Assembly: GCF_037975245.1 (NCBI RefSeq)
Contig: NC_092579.1
Span: forward strand, 29,411,666 to 29,475,665
From: Apostichopus japonicus
Taxonomy: Eukaryota > Echinodermata > Holothuroidea > Aspidochirotida > Stichopodidae
Reading direction: 5' to 3'
DNA: 64,000 nt
In this document: one piece after another, positions 36,242 to 48,900 of the stretch
How positions within the stretch are numbered: position 1 is the first letter of the stretch
Layout: each line of letters opens with the position of its first letter
Notes under the pieces: model-generated
What the model saw: only the letters and a program-made list of their open reading frames with translations
What the model was told of the DNA's origin: nothing
Databases searched by the model: none
Program-made: the position numbers and the translations under genes

Positions 36242-37579
36242 TAGGGGCGTATCCAGGGGGGGGGGCGCAACAGGCGCGCGCCCCCTCTATTGGCCGTCAC
36301 CAAAAAACAAAAAAGATTAGCAAAAAAAAAAAAAAAAAAATTATGACGACCTTTATGTGAGATGTCGGTGATCGCTCAACCCCCCCCCCCCCCCTCCCGT
36401 ATGCTTTATTTTTGTTTGCCAAAAAAAGGTTCTGGCGAAGTTCGGCGGCATAATAGTTTAAGAAACATAGATGGTAATTGTGTTTGTATTATCACTATAA
36501 ACACTAAGTGACATGCCAGCCATACTAAATTGTGCATTTTGTGTCCATATTTACTGGAAATGTTGCTTATTATTAAGGTCGAAAAATGGGTCACATATGG
36601 CCATGGGCGGCGATCCTGGGGGGGGGGAAGGGGGATATATCCCCCCATGAAAATGGGTGGAGGGGATGTAATACACCATATCCCCCCCACCAAATGCCAG
36701 CGATAAGAATATTTTCATGCCTACATTTATGCATCATCGTTAATGTACGGCTCTTTTTTAGCTTCATTTCTCGCCTACCATAAACGCAGTGCGATCTTTT
36801 CAAATAAAGCGTCTTTATAAAGCAAGAATAGTTGACTGTAGGCTTCATTGGCCCTATAACAACAAAATGTATTATTGCGCCCACGGTATTGATATAGTAC
36901 ATATATGCACCCTCATAGTATTCATATAGGCCCTATAGTAGGCCTACACACGTACATGTTCCCTCGAACAGCTGAGAATCTCATGTTACCAGGGTAATGC
37001 TTAATACACGTTTCACCTGGATGCCCTAGCAATCGGTACCTAGGAATGTAACTATGTGTAATTGTGTATTGCATGTGTATAGGCCTATAATAGCCTGCAT
37101 GAGGCCATTTTCTTCATGGAATAATATAAAAGAGCTCTCTAACATTCTAACGTTGCGCCTGAAACAAGATTGACAGGGGCAATTTTCCCAAAATAACACT
37201 CGAAATTTAAAAAAAAAAGTATTTTGGATCCTGATTATGAGATATTTCGGACATGACATCCCTATTTTAAAGTTGGGTATATGCCGCTTGGAAACCTCGG
37301 GAAGTGCCGTTTCCGGCCAACAAGAGGGTTTGTTAATCCCAAAATTTTCTTGTACGCTTCGCGCCAACCCATGGTGGCGCTACGCTTAGATAGTCAACAA
37401 GGTCATATCCCCCCCCCACTCGGAAGTACGGATCGCCGCCCATGCATATGACACCATTTTGCATTTCAGCCCTTCTTCGAAAGCAAAAATTGTCCACCCC
37501 TCCCTTTAGACCCATCCCCCAGGACGGCGATCATTCATGCCTGGCGCCCCCCTATTGGAAAATCCTGGATACGCCCCTG
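36242..37579 (+). mobile_element. hAT-like TIR element carrying a nested MITE
   Basis: Left end TAGGGGCGTATCCAGG and right end CCTGGATACGCCCCTG are inverted repeats differing only at the outermost base. CATCTT flanks both sides (CATCTTTA on the left, CATCTTAG on the right), consistent with an imperfect 8-bp duplication. Inside lie G/C runs and the complete MITE at 36602-37444. Without the inserted copy the host element would be about 490 bp and has no transposase frame. Confidence 0.8.
36602..37444 (+). mobile_element. hAT-like MITE copy 2 (843 bp), nested
   Basis: It has the same 15-bp terminal inverted repeats as the copy at 32413-33260 (CATGGGCGGCGATCC) and near-identical interior. Flanking octamers are CATATGGC (36594-36601) and CATATGAC (37445-37452), matching at seven of eight positions. 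It sits inside another TIR element, so it inserted later. The two copies share orientation and differ mostly by single bases and homopolymer length. Confidence 0.92.
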
Positions 37580-38433
37580 CATCTTAGAAATAACCCATGA
37601 CCCCACCCTTCCCATTGTAAGATATATATATATATATATATTGTAAAATTGTAATGAGTTGGATATCTGCAGAACAGCATGAGAACCTTCCAGCCTCCGC
37701 CGTGAAAATGCTGTAAAATCAGCATTTATTTTATCGAAGGTGGTCACGTCCCCTTTTGAAAATAAGCTTCAATTATTTTTCCTGTATTTTACTTTATACA
37801 TCGAATAATATGCTATGTAGGAGTAAAACAATGTTTATAAACATAACTAAATATAAACAAATAATGAAGCCCGAAAGAATGCTAATGTGACGTATGTTTT
37901 ATAGTAAATTACACAAAAAAAAAACATTCTTGGAAGAAAGAAGCATCGAACCACGATACACCTTAACTCGATGAATTGACAAAATTTGATTTTCCTTTTG
38001 CAAAATACAGCTGCCAATCCCACTCCTATGCATACGTTTTAAATAACGTAATCAAATATAAATATTTGTGTTTGTTTCGTATCTGTCACTGCGTCACGAG
38101 GGGAAATTTACCTTTCTTCTAGTATTTTCTCCCTCCTTATATTTTGCTTCTGACGAAAATGCAAAAGTATTATTTGAAGATGTTATTTTAACAGTGTTAT
38201 ATAATATAACATAATATTTATATGTAATGTGACTCATTGAGTCTATAGTACGGAAGTCTTTCTTTATTAGTAAAGCATCTATTTCTGTTCGCATATTGAT
38301 AACAACGACGCAAGACGCGAGAGACAAACCATTGTAGCGTCTCGTATTCTTGTTTAATATAAATTACAATAAATAGAATAAAACAAAAACGGTTAGCAAA
38401 CTGCTTATCCACTAAAGAGCCTGTGTTATAGAA
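37580..38433. other. No gene recognised
   Basis: AT-rich unique sequence with a short TA run at about 37621-37641. Nothing else can be supported. Confidence 0.5.
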
Positions 38434-38500
38434 AGTGTCAAAGTATATGGGCCTGAGGTTTCGATCCTATCAGGATCTTCTTCAGAGGCTGAATGACACT
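38434..38500 (-). ncRNA. Hammerhead-ribozyme-like motif
   Basis: On the minus strand the order is: stem I strand AGTGTCA..GCCT, core CTGAAGA (38485-38479), hairpin GATCCT-GAT-AGGATC (38477-38463), core GAAA (38462-38459), CC, TC, then stem I return AGGC..TGACACT. This matches the type I hammerhead order CUGANGA, stem II, GAAA, minimal stem III, cleavage C17, stem I. Two features are off: one extra A before stem II and a stem III of a single A-U pair. Minimal hammerheads of this kind are known from Penelope-like retroelements and retrozymes. No reverse transcriptase frame is nearby. Activity is unproven. Confidence 0.4.
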
Positions 38501-39765
38501 TACATTATACAAATTACGATTGTGTTGACAATTTTGAGAATCTTTTAGGGCTCCTATCTTAACGGTTTAGTGCAGGTCAACTCTTTATCAAAGTGCTATA
38601 AGAAGGGAGGGTGGTTAGGGTGGTAGAATTAGAAAGGGTGTGGTTGGTGGGGGTATTGGAGTGACCAGCTGGGGCTGCTACTGATAAAGCACTGCTTACA
38701 TAACAAGGGTATATATATTATAAAGCAAGATATTGATATTATTGATATGGGTGTCTGTGATCTATAACACTCACTCATTATGTGCGGGAAATTTAAATTT
38801 ACGTGCCAAACCCCTGTGGCATCGAAATATGCTAGACGAGTCCCAAAATGGTCCTCTCAGACCATGCTTTTGATGACCATGAGTTGAGGCACCAAATAAG
38901 ATTGATTTCGTTGGAGGCTGACAAAGTATGACGGGTATATTACACATATTTTATGGTATAGGAAAGTTAATTCGAAAAGCACCAAAAATATCATTTGATC
39001 AGGTCCATTAATTGAATCTTATCGACGTGTTTTGAGTTCCCGGATTACTGTCTACGAGTTATGTCTCGATCATAGAGGATTGAGCTCTGTGTTGAGGAAT
39101 AACGTATTTTGTATGGTATATTAATGTATCATGGTAAATATATAGGTTAAAATAAACTTACATCGGTGATCACGCTCACAACGTACGTACACTAACTTTA
39201 TTGACATCACGATAACGTAATATAAATATGCGAAAGCTGGGGTGTGGGTGTGGGGGCAGGGCGGGGAGTCGTTACAAAGTATGGCATTTCTGTGAAAATC
39301 ATTTCGGGAAATTCCCCTCCCCCTTGCCGTGTCGAGGCCCTGCTATCTAAATCGGTTATTCAAGTTATGCATATATCGATTGATCCTTTAAGTTACATAT
39401 TAATTTGATTGCTCCAATAAGAGTAATCATGAAAATCAAAGCATTGGGTAAATTTCTGTGCGCGGAATTATTCATTTGAAAGAAAAATTTGGTCCTCTCC
39501 TTATTCCGAGTCACATTAAATATTATATATAACTCACTGTGTGACAGAAGTGTGCTTGAGAAATATTAGAAAATTTCTGTCGAGGGTTCGATTTACGGCC
39601 ATAATTAATTCAGTTTCGAATCTTTATGCAGCGCCCTCGTGAGAGATATTGGTAACATGAAAGTCTTATATATATGCAAAACGTGATTGAAGATTCAACA
39701 TCTGAATGTATACTATGGAAATGAAAATCATGAAACTCACATATGGAATGGAACACATATATGTA
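38501..39765. other. No gene recognised
   Basis: Contains G-rich stretches at about 38600-38655 and 39239-39270 with several GGG runs, which could form quadruplexes. The rest is AT-rich unique sequence. Confidence 0.5.
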
Positions 39766-40650
39766 CCAGCTAAGATGGATAGACTGGACCAGACTAGACC
39801 AGATGTATCAGGCTAGACAGACAAACTGGACCGACTAGACTAGATTTATTTTATATACAGCCTAGTGCAAATGGACAAGACTAGATAGAAAGACTGGACC
39901 AGACTAGAACCAGATGTACCAGACTAAACAGACAGACTGGACGGACTAGACCAAATGTACAAGACTAGACAGAAAGACTGGACCAGGCTAGACCAGATGT
40001 ACCAGACTAGACAGATAGACTGGATGGACTAGACTAGATTTATTATTATTATTATATACAGCCTAGGGCAAATGAACAAGACTAGATAGAAATACTGGAC
40101 CATACTAGATAATTAGACTACACAGACTAGGGCAAATGGAGAAGACTAGATAGACTGGACCAGACTAGACCAGATGGACAAGACTAGACAGACTGTTCAC
40201 ACCAGACTAGATAGGTGAGACCAGACTAGACAAGATATATCAGACTAGATGACAGCTAGACTTGACAGATTAGGCCAAATGTACCAGAATAGATCATTAT
40301 ATACGCAGACTAGACCAGATACACCAGACTAGATATATAGACTGGATAGACTAGACTAGATACACCGAAGTAAATACATAGACGAGACTAGACTGGACCA
40401 GATATATCAGACTAGGTAGACTGAACATACTAGACCAGACTAGATTGATAGACTGGATAGACTAGACTAGGTACACCGGAGTAATGGATAGGTGAGACTA
40501 GACTGGACCAGATATATCAAACTAGGTAGACTGAACAGACAAGACCAGACTAGATTGATAGACTGGATAGACTAGACTAGATACACCGAAGTATATATAT
40601 ATACTAGACCAGATCTAACAGACTAGATACAGACTCGACCAGACTAGAAG
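39766..40650 (+). repeat. Degenerate AGACTAG-type satellite
   Basis: Words AGACTAGA, GACTGGA and ACCAGA(T/C) recur irregularly over about 880 bp. Longer sub-units recur too: the block GATTGATAGACTGGATAGAC followed by TAGACTAG and TACACCG appears at about 40443 and about 40553, so there is a higher-order period near 110 bp in the right half. There is no open frame of note. Confidence 0.9.
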
Positions 40651-42384
40651 TTGCAAGCGTCTAGTTTTGCGGTTGTCTTTCGTCGCCATTTTATGGTCAC
40701 ATTCAGGTTAGATAAATACACCTACTCTACTCTTGATGAAAAGAAACATAAAATAACAAAAAAAAACAAAGAATAACAAGGGTTAAAAGAAAGATATATA
40801 TGTAAAACGAAATCGAAAACTGATATGAAATAACATTATGAAGTCATCAAGGTATATTTAAATAAAACAAAAAACTTGACAACACCTTTATTAATGATAA
40901 GTCATATCGTCGAAGTTTCCCTTTCATACTCATCAAAGGTAATTAAAATACAAGTCAAAAGGTTTACATTACTAATTAGGTGAGCGTGACTAACAAGCCA
41001 CTTCCTGATGTTATCTCGCATATTTGTTTATAATTGTCTACCCATTCATCATAAGCTGGGATCGGAGATTTGTTTCCTTAAAAAAAATAAAACTTAAACA
41101 TATCACTTAAGCCTATACTGATAATGAAGGTGCATGTGTTTTATTTTTTTTTTTTGATTCCGTGACACTTATTCACTTCGGTAGATACCTAGTTTTTTGT
41201 TTTTGTTGTAGTTCTCATGTCAACAGTGGAGTGAGTACATTAATGTTTGTTTGTTTATTTTTTTTATCACAAAAAATACAATGTGAAAGGAAGTCTTCTA
41301 TAAAGCCTGAATTGGCTTAACAGAGTAGAAGACTCCCTGGTAAAGAAGAACAAATATAATACAAGTTGAATGAGCAGAATGATAAGTAACTTGCATTGTT
41401 TAGACAAAATGGTGAAACTTCTTGCTGACCTATTCGTGATATATATTAATAATGTTGCTCTCTAGTCGTCGTATTGGTACTATATGTAGACCGGGCATTA
41501 CCGAATTAGGGCAGAATGCGCAAAACAAGAAAAACGAAAAAAGGCTGAGGGAGCAGGAAAGCATTAAGAAGATATGACAAGAATATACAAGAGAAAAGAG
41601 AATAAGACAAGAATAAAACAGAAATACAATACCTGTGAAAGTTGACACTTTTAGAGTCTGATCTGACATTTCTAATGAAAGCGAGACTCGGTAACGGTCA
41701 GACGCTAAATATTGCATATAATCTTGGCTTGAGTTTCCGATAATATCCAAAAGTTTGAAATACAAATTTTCGATTCATCACTATCACTTTCGATTTGGAT
41801 GATTTCTACTATGAACATTTCTTGCAAAGTATAAATAACACGCAACTTACCCAATCGAGAGCAGTCGGTTTGACGTCACCATAATACTCCTGAATATTCA
41901 GCAATCTATAGAGCGTGTATTAGTATAGCATGTACACCATTGATACCAGATCCGCGATTCCAGGCAATAGAATGATTTGTCGACGAACCAGGTTGCTTTA
42001 TTGGATGCATGTGTTTTGGGATTTCACGGGGCATTACGTATGTACGTAAAGGTCGTTTTAGACCAAGTCGCAATGCACCCATGAGATCCCAGAACCAAGT
42101 CCAATCGAATGAAGTGTCCGATAACAGGCCGTGCATCTGTATCTTGGATAAGGTGATGAGCTAAGACATACTGAGAGTATTTAGCCATGCAGTATTCCAT
42201 AGTCGAAGAATAAAAAAATAAATATAAACTCTCCTAAACTGTTTGTGATAAAAACTGATCCTTGACGTGAAATTAGTCGGACAGAAAACAAATGGGTAAA
42301 GATATGGGTTAGACTTGCCATTTTGAAAGTTATCCACATGATAGATTAAATAGCGACGTGTACCTAACACTACGCAACATAACA
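40651..42384. other. No gene recognised
   Basis: AT-rich unique sequence. The minus-strand frame at 41430-41765 has a hydrophobic C-terminal part but no start, splice or family evidence. A TGACGTCA palindrome is at 41871. Confidence 0.45.
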
Positions 42385-42790
42385 CTCTACTATATAATAC
42401 TATACTAAAGGTGTATAATATACTATACTACACTACACAACACTCTACTATACTAAAGTATATATCATATACTATACTACACAACATAAGACTACTATAC
42501 AATACTATATACTAAAGGTATATAATATACTATACTACACTAAAGTATGTTTACTATATTACACTATACTACACAACACTCTACTATACTTAAGTATATA
42601 TCGTATACTATACTACACAACATAAGACACTACTATACAATACTATATATTAAAGGTATATAATATACTATATTACACTAAAGTATGTATACTATACTAC
42701 ACTATACTATACAACACTCTACTATACATAAGTATATATCGTATACTATACTACACAACATTATACTATACTACACAATACTATACTAAA
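42385..42790 (+). repeat. ACTATACTACAC-type degenerate satellite with higher-order copies
   Basis: Words ACTATACTACAC, ACAACACTCTACTATACTA and AAGTAT(A/G)T recur. A longer block with CATAAGACACTACTATACAA or close variants repeats at intervals of roughly 130 bp, so the array has nested periodicity. Confidence 0.9.
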
Positions 42791-45278
42791 GGAATATCAT
42801 ATTTTTGGGAACTTTTGTCCTTTATGTTATAGTTGTTGTGTAGGGTCAACACTAATTGTATCATAAACTGATTTAATCTCAGGTTGATTATATTTATTTT
42901 CTGTTTTAATAATAGAAATATAGAAAATCGTACCATTTTGATTGTTTGTGTGAAAGTATTTTGATATAATCAAAATACGCCCGTTGGAATATATAACTGC
43001 AGTTTACGTGGGACAGTGGGATATGCTACATAGCGACTGGAAAAAATAATAACTTATTCACACCGAGATTGGCCTAGTGATAACAATAAAGGTACATTTG
43101 TTCCTGCGCAACTTTTGATTGTCAATCCATTATTCATTTTGATTTTAGGGATGAAGTTAAGGCTATATATTTCTATATCGAGCATTTCAAGAAAACCCGT
43201 TAAAAGTGCAACTTGTAAGAGTGGTTGAAAATACCATATGTAAAAACAGATATTTCTTAGAAAGGTTGATAACTATGCACACATTTGATAAACAGGAAAG
43301 ACGGGGGAGTAGGCTCTGAGGCAACATTTGAATGATATTCGACGTTCTTGAAATAACTGATGCATATAATGTAATGAAGGTTGCGACATTATAAACACAA
43401 CCAACGCATTTTGTTGTAAAGGTTACAGCATCATTGTAATAACTGAAACAATCAGTATATAGGAAAGGCCTTCTGTATCTCAGCGCGGCCATCCTAAACT
43501 GTCATCACGTGACTTCACGTTGTCGCGTTGCCATGTGGTCCTTACACCTTTAATTTGTTGACATTGTTAACTTTCCGACCAATTCTTTCGTCGTTCGTTT
43601 CCTATCAGCTCATTTGATTTTATATCCTGAAGAATCATCATTACCGGTAAAACCTGTCCACTTCATCCTCTTGGTCTATCCAATTTCCTTCCCAAATTTA
43701 TATTTCGACAAGACCATTTTTTTTTATCTTAGCAGGTACCTTTTGTGGTTTGAAAATGGATATTTGAGGGAAGGTTTTGGTCGCCGAGTATCATTATTAA
43801 AAAAATGAAAAATATAGTTGACTTGTATATTACTCGGCTATAATAGTACAAACTTCCATACGGACATCATGCATGCATGGCACTGCAAGAAATGCATGCA
43901 TGCGCTAAAATCGGAATATTGATTATGTTGATAGAAAATTGATCCCGTTTCAAATTTGACGCATTCTTTGAAACATTGTTTTTGTTTCATATTCCATATA
44001 CAAGGGATCACTGAGGAGGGATTAAGTGATCATCGACATAGATCTGACATTGCTATGGACTAATACAAAACTCACGGAGGAACACATGAGATGTCGGGCG
44101 TGTCGGTTTCAAACAGTAATATTACAAAAGTTTCCACGTGGTGTGATTTTGCACTTTGCGATTACTGATGTGTATAATCACAAAGTATTTATGAGGAGTT
44201 GATAACCGAGAAAGATAGATAAACTGCTTTACATGGTAAACAAACTGTTATATATAGGCTTGAAATGAAACTGATGTAGACATTTTTAGAATTCATTCGA
44301 TTATGATTTTGCTTCAACTATAGGCATATTTTGATCAAGCATACCAAGAGCATTGAGTCATGACTCGAGCACTAAATGTTAGTTTCGTTTTCTATCATAT
44401 ATATACTGCAGTGTACGAATGTATGCGAAATCGTGTATAAGCATCCACTCTTTTAGTAGGAATAAGGGCGTACTCTTGATGTAAGTGGTAGGCTACAAGG
44501 TTATACTAGGTATATATATATATATATATATATAGGCTATATATATAGGCTATATATATAGGCTATATATATAGGCTATATATAATATATATCTATTGAC
44601 CTATACCTTCCAGGGCCCATTAACATCTTACTTTTATCAAGTCATACGTCTGAATATATACATGCTTGGAATTTCAGATATTCTATACTTCTACACGGAA
44701 TCCGTAATAAAATCATAGAATAGGACAATAAATATTTAAAGTAAATAACTCCTCATTTGAAGTGGTTTAAGTACGTTACTTTACTACATAGCAATTGAGT
44801 GCATAAAATATAGGTCTCAACATGATGTTATAGTATGTAATCTGTACACTGAAACTAGCTTACATACACACATCGTGTTGAAGCTAGCACACATACTCAA
44901 GATGAAAATAGTATACGACGATAATACAGAACTTCAAGCTACGTGGAGGTATCTGTCAATGCTGTGTGGTTAGTATTCAGTTTTGTAGCGTGCATTCAAT
45001 GTTAAGGTTGCATCCGGTCGTAGGAAATGCATCAAAGTCATGTTAAGTTGACATTTTCGCCAGTCGATTTTAATATACATAACGGCTTACATGTGACGTC
45101 ATCATTCGTCTCAGATGTTCCTAAAATCTGTATCTCTGTTTTGTATGGATGCAAACTTCAAACAGCCCTAAAAGTAGCTCCGCTCAGTTGTTGCACATGC
45201 ATTTTGTCTAACTTTTGAACATTCCTACCTGACCACTTTAGAGACATTAATTGACTATGACATCACCAAACTTAGCAT
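42791..45278. other. No gene recognised
   Basis: AT-rich unique DNA with the GGCTATATATATA array near 44512-44590 and TGCATGCATGC-type short palindromes near 43870-43903. The minus frame at 43187-43492 begins with ATG but lacks other support. Confidence 0.45.
44511..44590 (+). repeat. 13-bp repeat GGCTATATATATA plus TA run
   Basis: GGCTATATATATA recurs at 44535, 44548, 44561 and 44574 after a short TA array. Confidence 0.85.
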
Positions 45279-45286
45279 ACAACCTT

Positions 45287-45934
45287 CAAGGGCGGCGGAA
45301 CCGGGGGGCACAGGGGGCACGTGCCCCCCCACTTTTCCTCAGGTTAAAATTGTGCCTTTTTCTACATAAAATTTGAGGTGCCTCAAGTTAGCAAGAGGCC
45401 AGGGAATCAGAATGAACACTCGGGAAGGGCCGTTTCCGGCCATCTGAGGGGTTTGTAAAACCAAAAATATTTTAGTACGCTCCGCGCCAACCGATGGTGG
45501 CGCTCCGCTCAGATAGTCGTGCAAACAACTTTGCAAATCCTGGCTAAGCCCATGACTTTTAATGAATTTCTGTGGGTCAAACTCAAAGCTATTTCGAATG
45601 GAAAAAAATTGTTAAGATATTAACAAGAAAAAAACTCTAATTCGGAAGATTCCTACATTAGCAACTAGCATGATTTCACCTCATTTTGTCTCAAAAGAAA
45701 ACTTGTTCCTTGTTTCCCAATTTGCGCATTGGATATTGCAGTGCTAGTATGCATATTTTCCTTTAGGGGGGGGGGGGGGGGCGTTGATGGAGTGATGTGT
45801 ATACACAAATAAGATAATACAATAAGAGTTATAAAGGGTACTAAATATAAGGCTGCATCAGCCCAATCGAATTTCTGCAAAGTGCCCTTTAAAGTCGGTG
45901 CCCCCCCAGATTAAAAGTGCTTCCGCCGCCCTTG
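45287..45934 (+). mobile_element. hAT-like non-autonomous DNA transposon (648 bp)
   Basis: Ends CAAGGGCGGCGGAA and TTCCGCCGCCCTTG are perfect 14-bp inverted repeats. The perfect 8-bp duplication ACAACCTT lies at 45279-45286 and 45935-45942. The interior at about 45420-45520 closely resembles the internal module of the 32.4 and 36.6 kb MITEs (GCCGTTTCCGGCCATCT, GGGTTTGTAAA, CGCGCCAAC, GGTGGCGCT). G and C homopolymers flank the subterminal regions. There is no intact transposase. Confidence 0.92.
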
Positions 45935-45942
45935 ACAACCTT

Positions 45943-48900
45943 ACAGCAACAGTAGAATTTTCCCTCCATATGTAATTTAGATGTAGTTGTAGTGTTACCA
46001 GCAATATCGTTTGACTAGAAAGCCAAGAGGCTTGGTGGTTATATCCTTGCCGAGGTTTCATACAAGAAAAAGTCAATGTAAACTTACTGTGCACACAAGG
46101 TTCTTGAAAGTTAGGCTACATCCACATTGTACTTCAATTAACCTCAAAGATTGCATGCACATGATTGTTTGATGGTACTGACTGCAGCTGTATACGATTT
46201 GGGAATGATAAATTAGTTTTCAAGACAAGATAAATAGGTATTGCATTTAAAATTAAACCTATATTGCTGGTAGCACAATACTAAATCGTCTATAATGTTA
46301 CTTCAAAATGTGACAACGATACCTCGGCGACCATATGGTATTACTTTTCGTGCTAATTGAGTGTTATTGGTAAGTTATTAACATATGAAAATTGATTTTT
46401 ATTTTTGCTGTTAATTAACTGTACAGGCCTATAACTAAAGTTAATGTTATTTTCAGAGTGAATACAGTCATGTTTGCTTATCATTGTCTATATTGAGACC
46501 GTTTCGTTTAAGTATGCCGCATTTGTCTATGTATGTATGCTCAGCTGCTGTTCAGTGGGTAAATATACAGATTTGTGCGAAGATGAGAACACAGCCATAT
46601 AGAGTGCAGTGATTATCAATTGCTGCACTTTATAACAATCAGGACAACATGTATAATATGCAGTGAATTTTAAACCACATATTAAGCATTGTTCATTATG
46701 AATATGATTATACACTGTGATGTCAAAGGTCATACATGGGCTCATCGTACGCATATATTATTTACAGTAAGTTTCATATCAATAATGACTTTGTCGGGAT
46801 TTATACCATTAAAATTATCATCAGAGACCTCAGGTTAAAGCTCAGTTAGATGGGTACCGTACATCTCTCAGTATATTAAGCACAGGGCTTTTATCATGGT
46901 TGTAAAATGTGTCATATTGTTTACATTGTAAATAACATAATCTCCCCCCAACAACAAAAAACAACCCCCCCAAAAAACAACCCCCCCCCAAAAAAAAACC
47001 GTGTAGCGGACACACCCTTGTCATCTGAGCTGCAATTACCAAGACTTATTCATCTATCCAAGTATAACAAGAACCTCCCACATGAAGCAGATCTATTGAT
47101 ATCGAATTCCCTACGCAAGACTATACATCCTGGTTGAAGCATTGGGTGGGAGGAACAAATCAATGTAGTGTTTTAATTCATAAATATAACCCCATGTGTA
47201 TGCATGTTTTGAAGTCATCGAATTTGACAATGACTTTATTGAAAAATTGTCATCGTGTAGGTGGGGGAGAAAATGGGTGTGGGTGGGGTTTGTGGGGGAA
47301 GATGAATAAGACGCAATAACAAAACACATGCATGACGAAATTGTAATTATTGCAATTTCAATTACTATTGCTTGGGGTTCGTTTGGTAGTTTTGTCAAAG
47401 AATGCTGTACCATTTCAAGTCAAACAAGGAATTCTAAGTTATTTTTGGCGCCATTTTGAGGGGGGGGGGGGGGGTAACATTATGTAGATAATTCAAACAA
47501 TAAAGACATTTATTACCCAAACTAGATTTTTCTCTCAGTTTTCTTGCAAAACGGAAGAAGATTTTTCAAAACTTTTGATCAACTTGAATTCGATTCTGTA
47601 ATTTCCTGTTTCTTTTTTTGGTATTCCTTTGTATTGCTTATACTACCTACTATATTTCCTGTGGTATACCTGTACTACTGTACCTGTAGTAAACCTGTGC
47701 CTCTAGTCATAAAGAAACAAATGTTTCACTGAAGTAGACTCTGTTATAGCAAGAAGCAATAAGGAACGATAAAAGTGAAAATGCTGTATGAAATGAATAT
47801 TTGTAAATGAGGAAATACCTCCTGCAGGAAATTTTTAAGTGTAAGCACAGTTGTCATTTTGCATAGGTATTAGCACGAACATTCCACGAAACAGTTTACG
47901 TTAATATTTTTCTGGGGGGGGGGGAGGAGGGGGTTCATCTTTTTCTTAAATTCCATATTTGAAGAAATTTCTCTAAGTTTGACTTACCTCGTAATCATAA
48001 AGGTCTGTGCAATAAAAACGGTAAGAATTTCAGAAAGACTAAGCTTTTTCATTTTCAAACGGAGCCATTAATTAGGCCGAGGCCTGCTAGCTTTCTAGGC
48101 CCAGGTAATGTCCACTTGGTGGCAACCAAGTGTAACAGATGTTGATTTGATAAAGTTCTAATATATTGAGTCGGTTTCTTATGCCTATGTACTTTGCTGG
48201 AATTGAGAACTGAACTACAACAATCTGGTGTAAAGCTGTGTATAAATTATACCAAAAGAAAACAAAAATTAAGAAGAAGAAAAAAAACTAAAAGAAAAGT
48301 AGAGAAGGAAGCGAATTAACTCACCACACTAATAATCACAAAGTAGCAATTGCCCCGTTAGTATTACGCACCACTGCGTTTTTTTTTTTCTTCGTACGGT
48401 ACTCAGGCTGTGTGAATGATTAACACGTGGAAGCCTTGGTAACTTCAGTTGCGCACCATGTGGTTCGCTAACTTCAACTCGGTTATTATGACGAATTCTC
48501 TTGCGGGTAGTCCCTCTTAAAGTTCAAAAATGTATTCCATAAGCTTTTGATTTGTCTACGTAACCGTACCTTAGCACGTCCGTGCTTTCTCACTGCAAAG
48601 CATCAACTCCCAAAGAAATATTTCTGTTTGCATGCGTGGACTTACACATTACTACTACTATTACACTTTTAATTTATTTACCTTTTCAAGGAAAACCGCT
48701 GATAGTAAATGTTATTTTTAGAACGGGGCTGTCCATGTCTACGGTAGCTCACAGAAGCCACAAGATTTTACAATATAGTCACATAAGGTATGATTTTAAT
48801 TAAGTGTAATCAGTTCAACAACGGGAAACTGGGAAAATGTAAAAACAATTTCAAATGAGCAAAGGAAATTTGGACCTTAACTAGGTTCGCGCTAGTAACG

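Noticed and set aside
41430-41765. 111-codon minus-strand frame with a hydrophobic C-terminal half
   Set aside because: It lacks an ATG context, splice pairing or recognisable domain, and hydrophobic runs are common in AT-rich sequence.
48691-48786. Possible 96-bp exon between CTTTTCAAG and GTATGA
   Set aside because: The encoded peptide has only a vague resemblance to ligand-gated channel subunits and no partner exon was found.
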